Shown here: in pieces, positions 5,441 through 8,273 of the stretch
Numbering within the stretch: position 1 is the stretch's first letter
Layout: every line of letters begins with the position of its first letter
Translations under genes and position numbers: made by a program
Notes under the pieces: generated by a model
Seen by the model: only the letters and a program-made list of their open reading frames with translations
The model's database searches: none
What the model was told of the DNA's origin: nothing
From: JACPNA01 sp964429715
Lineage (GTDB): Archaea; Nanobdellota; Nanobdellia; Woesearchaeales; GW2011-AR9
Assembly: GCA_964429715.1 (NCBI GenBank)
Contig: CAYSCV010000060.1
Coordinates: 1-8,273, forward strand
Reading direction: 5' to 3'
Length of the DNA stretch: 8,273 bases

Positions 5441-8220
5441 TGCAATCGTCCTTGAAATTGTTGATTCATTGCAGAAGCAGCGGTGGTTTTTTTGGCTTGT
5501 TCAAAAGTGATATTTTTCTTTAGATATGGTTCGAGGTTGGTGATAAAGAGGCCTTTGTCTTTGATGTAGTTAATTAATGAGTTGTAATAGATTGGTTTTA
5601 TTTTATTGTCATACATATCAAAGTATTCTTCATAAGAGGATAATGTGTCTTGGTTGCCGATGATGATTAATTCATATTGAAATCGGGTTAAAGCGACGTT
5701 GAATCTTCTTTCGTCAACTAAGAAGCCGAGGCGTTGGGTGGCGGCGCCAGAGTTGTTTGAGCGTACAAGAGAGAGGATGATTATTTTTTTCTCTTGGCCT
5801 TGGAAGTTGTCAATGGTTTTGGCGGTGAGGTTATATGGTTCGAGGACTTTATTGAGTTCGCGGACTTGAGCAGTGTAGGGGCTGAGGATGCCAATGTCTT
5901 GGGCAGAGATACCGGATTCTAGATATTTTTTGACGAGAGAGTGGATGATGTTTACTTCTTTAGGGTTGTGATATTCGGCTTTAGATGGACTGAATTCTTC
6001 GGAAACGTAACTTTTTATTTCAGGGGAATCGTGGTTGATGAAGATGAGCGGGCTGTTGAAGAGGGATTTGGTGTAGTGGTATTGGTGGACAAGGTCGCTG
6101 CAAATGATAGGGGTTTTGGTATAAATTGTTTTGTTGAGGAATTCGATGAGGAGAGGGTTCATACGGTATTGTTGGTTGAGGAAGATGTTTTCGACGTGAT
6201 TGAAGAGGCGTTCGAAGATGGAGCGAGATAAGATTTGGTAGGAGAGGACGCGGATGCGTTCTTGTTCGGGGTCGAGATCGTCGTCGTAGTTTTTATTTTT
6301 AAGAAAGACTGTGGGGGGGAGTTGGTGATGATCGCCAGCCATGATGAGTTTTGAGGATTGGCTGAGAGGAATGAGAACGGAGGGTTCGGTGCTTTGGGTG
6401 ACTTCGTCGATTAAGAGGAGATCGAAATGGAGTTTTAATTTTCGTAAGACGTCGCTATGGTTATTAGTGGAGAAGAGAATAATAGGCTTTTTGGTGAGGT
6501 AAGATTTTTTTAATTCTTCGCGATTGGCAGTGATTTGTTCTTTGATTTCGTATACTTTTTTTTCTTCGGATTGGATGTTGTATCTTAAATCAATCATTTC
6601 GGTTGTTATTTGTTGTAATTTTTTTTCGATTGAATCTTTTTTTTCAAAGAGGGTGGTGAGGTCTGTAGTTGGAGAAGGGTGATTGAATTGGTCGTTGAGT
6701 TCTTTTTCTTCTAATGCTAATTGGCGTTGCTGGAGTTCTTTTTGTTTACGTTGGGCGCGGAGGGTTTCAATGAGAGGTGTGAGCTGGTCTATTTGTTGTT
6801 GAAGCGAGATTATTTTTTGCTGATAGTCTTGAGAATTTTTAATTTTATAGTTTAAAGAGTGAGGGCTGATTTTGTCTTCGCCAATGCGAAGGATGAGGGA
6901 GTGTAATTGTTCTGGCAGAATTTTTTTAAATGTGTTAAGAAGATTATCGGTTGCTTCGTTGGATGCGGAGGTGACAAGGATACGACTGGAAGGATGTGTA
7001 TAGAGTTGCTGCAAAAGGATTTCAGTGCAGACTTTAGTTTTGCCTGTTCCAGCTGGTCCGTGAATGCAGAAGAGGTTTGGTGAGGAGAGGGAGGATTGGA
7101 CGGCTTGTTGTTGTGTTTGGTTGAGATCTAGAGAGCAGTAAGCAGGGATGTTTAGATGAGTGGTAGGGGGGGATTTTTGTTTTAATACGATTTCTTGAAT
7201 TAATTGAGGAGTGGCTTTTTCTTTAAAGTGATATAATGCTTTTTTCTCGCGGTCATAGGTGTCGTAATCTGGGCGGAGGATAAGAGCGAAGGAAATATTT
7301 TCATAGGCGCGGGGGGATTTAGTGATTCGGATGGTGAGAAGATTATTTTCTTCATCCAGATGCATTTTTTTGCCAAGATAGTTTGCTTTAAGAGGATTGA
7401 ATGTATCAGAGGGTTGAATGGAGGTGTAGATATAGAGGCAGGGGTTGTCTTTGAAGAGGGGGTATTGGCTGAGATGGTCAGTTGCGGGGAGTTTAAAAGT
7501 GATTATCCAGGAGATGGTTTCTTCCTCTTCATCATAGATTTCTTGTTGTTCAATGTTGAGGCAGTGGAGGTTGAGGATGGCGGTGCGGTCTTGTTTAAGT
7601 TCGATGAATTCTTTATATTTCATGTTTTGGAAGAAGCGGTTTTTGATTTTGGATTCTTCGTATAAAGCGGATTCGAATTGGTAGATGTAGGTGTCAAGAG
7701 GATTTTCATTTTTAGGAGGGAGTGGTTTATCGGGGTCAACGTGAATTTTGAGGTGGTCAAAAATGGAGCTGCGGACAAGTCCAAGGTTTTTTATTTTATG
7801 GACGGGGATTGGAGTTGCAGATTTGGAGAAATCGGTTTTTGGTACGGCATTATAGTGGGGATAATCAGCGGAGAAAAGAGTGTAGTAGTCAGAGATGTCT
7901 TTGAGCCAGATTTTACTGTAGACGTTTAGGTCGAAGATGGCGTTGATGGTTTGCTGCAGCAGGACGTTTGAGCCAAAGTAGGAGCGGATGCCATTGGGAT
8001 AGGGGATATATTTTTCTTCGCGAAGCGGCATGAAGATTTCAATGAAGATGTCGTGCAAGATGACGACGAATTCGTTTTTGGCGTCGGTATCTTTGGTTTT
8101 GAGGATGTAATCGTGAATGGCGCAGAGGTTGTTGAAAAGGTTATTTTGATGGACTTGGTATTTTGATTCTCGTAATTGGCTTTTTATTTCTTGGAAGGTT
8201 TGACTTACTTTTAGGTTCAT
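5422..8220 (-). CDS. UPF1/DNA2-like superfamily 1 helicase
   Basis: A 932-residue ATP-dependent nucleic-acid helicase of the UPF1/IGHMBP2/DNA2 branch (AAA_11/AAA_12). Motifs numbered from the ATG at 8220: Q-motif LNQTQQQAV (366-374), Walker A GPAGTGKT (388-395), Ia TSASNEATDN (417-426), II DEVTQ (605-609), III GDHHQLPP (629-636), IV QQYRMN (683-688), V TIDNFQGQE (802-810) and VI RRFNVALTR (838-846). All core residues are present, so it should be active. Motif II has Val-Thr where relatives usually have Ala-x. A Gln/Glu/Lys-rich coiled coil (about 461-571) forms the stalk between Ia and II. The first ~350 residues are an unassigned region that may bind nucleic acid or a partner. The family acts on DNA or RNA; which one cannot be told here. 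An in-frame ATG at 8232 exists, but the TATA box centre is only 14.5 bp from it and 26.5 bp from 8220, so 8220 is preferred. Confidence 0.9.
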   Translation of the reverse strand: MNLKVSQTFQEIKSQLRESKYQVHQNNLFNNLCAIHDYILKTKDTDAKNEFVVILHDIFIEIFMPLREEKYIPYPNGIRSYFGSNVLLQQTINAIFDLNVYSKIWLKDISDYYTLFSADYPHYNAVPKTDFSKSATPIPVHKIKNLGLVRSSIFDHLKIHVDPDKPLPPKNENPLDTYIYQFESALYEESKIKNRFFQNMKYKEFIELKQDRTAILNLHCLNIEQQEIYDEEEETISWIITFKLPATDHLSQYPLFKDNPCLYIYTSIQPSDTFNPLKANYLGKKMHLDEENNLLTIRITKSPRAYENISFALILRPDYDTYDREKKALYHFKEKATPQLIQEIVLKQKSPPTTHLNIPAYCSLDLNQTQQQAVQSSLSSPNLFCIHGPAGTGKTKVCTEILLQQLYTHPSSRILVTSASNEATDNLLNTFKKILPEQLHSLILRIGEDKISPHSLNYKIKNSQDYQQKIISLQQQIDQLTPLIETLRAQRKQKELQQRQLALEEKELNDQFNHPSPTTDLTTLFEKKDSIEKKLQQITTEMIDLRYNIQSEEKKVYEIKEQITANREELKKSYLTKKPIILFSTNNHSDVLRKLKLHFDLLLIDEVTQSTEPSVLIPLSQSSKLIMAGDHHQLPPTVFLKNKNYDDDLDPEQERIRVLSYQILSRSIFERLFNHVENIFLNQQYRMNPLLIEFLNKTIYTKTPIICSDLVHQYHYTKSLFNSPLIFINHDSPEIKSYVSEEFSPSKAEYHNPKEVNIIHSLVKKYLESGISAQDIGILSPYTAQVRELNKVLEPYNLTAKTIDNFQGQEKKIIILSLVRSNNSGAATQRLGFLVDERRFNVALTRFQYELIIIGNQDTLSSYEEYFDMYDNKIKPIYYNSLINYIKDKGLFITNLEPYLKKNITFEQAKKTTAASAMNQQFQGRLQEKIQK

Positions 8221-8242
8221 GCAGAAGGGCATGTGAGGGGGT

Positions 8243-8250
8243 TTTATAAA
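8243..8250 (-). promoter_or_regulatory. TATA box of the helicase gene
   Basis: TTTATAAA on the minus strand is centred at 8246.5. The predicted transcription start, about 26 bp downstream, falls on the ATG at 8220, giving a leaderless mRNA. The ATG at 8232 would lie upstream of the transcript. No A-rich BRE is obvious (CATCC precedes the box). Confidence 0.6.
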
Positions 8251-8273
8251 GGATGCGGTTGGGAAAGGGGAAA

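Noticed and set aside
5941..7929. Open frames on the plus strand opposite the helicase (5941-6231, 7360-7665, 7678-7929)
   Set aside because: They are antisense to a gene with complete helicase motifs and have biased Val/Phe/Glu/Gly-rich translations typical of shadow frames, with no promoter.
1..8273. CRISPR array, insertion sequence or prophage
   Set aside because: No regularly spaced identical repeats, transposase motifs, terminal inverted repeats or phage genes were seen.

Overview
The window looks like a chromosomal piece of a low-GC archaeon, most likely a DPANN lineage of the Woesearchaeota/Pacearchaeota type. Two things point there. First, the 446-residue protein opens with K-R-G-Q-V-T-I-F-I, an N-terminus I associate with a large family of membrane-anchored DPANN proteins. 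Second, the promoters are archaeal: TATA boxes (TTTATAAA or TTTAAAAA) lie about 26 bp before start codons, with no useful ribosome binding site, so transcripts are probably leaderless. The taxonomic call is an inference; there is no rRNA or other marker in the window.

Layout. Bases 1-132 hold no gene, only degenerate repeats and a hairpin. Next come two minus-strand genes, a C-terminal J-domain protein (133-672) and, upstream of it, a secreted L,D-transpeptidase-like protein (695-1489). A 116-bp divergent promoter region (1490-1605) separates these from a plus-strand two-gene operon. That operon encodes an anchored protein with Ig-like C-terminal domains (1606-2946) and a large secreted protein (2943-5402) joined by an ATGA overlap. 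A convergent minus-strand UPF1/DNA2-like superfamily 1 helicase (5422-8220) fills the rest, with its own TATA box at the right edge.

Most interesting part. The 819-residue secreted protein appears to end in a clan CD (caspase/CHAT/C80-like) cysteine peptidase fold, with His624/His625 and Cys673 in F-S-A-C-N-T-A. Its 13 mature cysteines fall into six close pairs plus one unpaired residue, and the unpaired one is the proposed catalytic cysteine. It is co-transcribed with a membrane-anchored, Ig-domain surface protein. Across the divergent promoter sits an exported YkuD-type enzyme, whose usual substrate, peptidoglycan, is not expected in such an archaeon. A plausible but unproven reading is a cell-surface or cell-contact module acting on neighbouring cells or on the archaeon's own envelope. 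The J-domain protein and helicase look like ordinary housekeeping or accessory genes.
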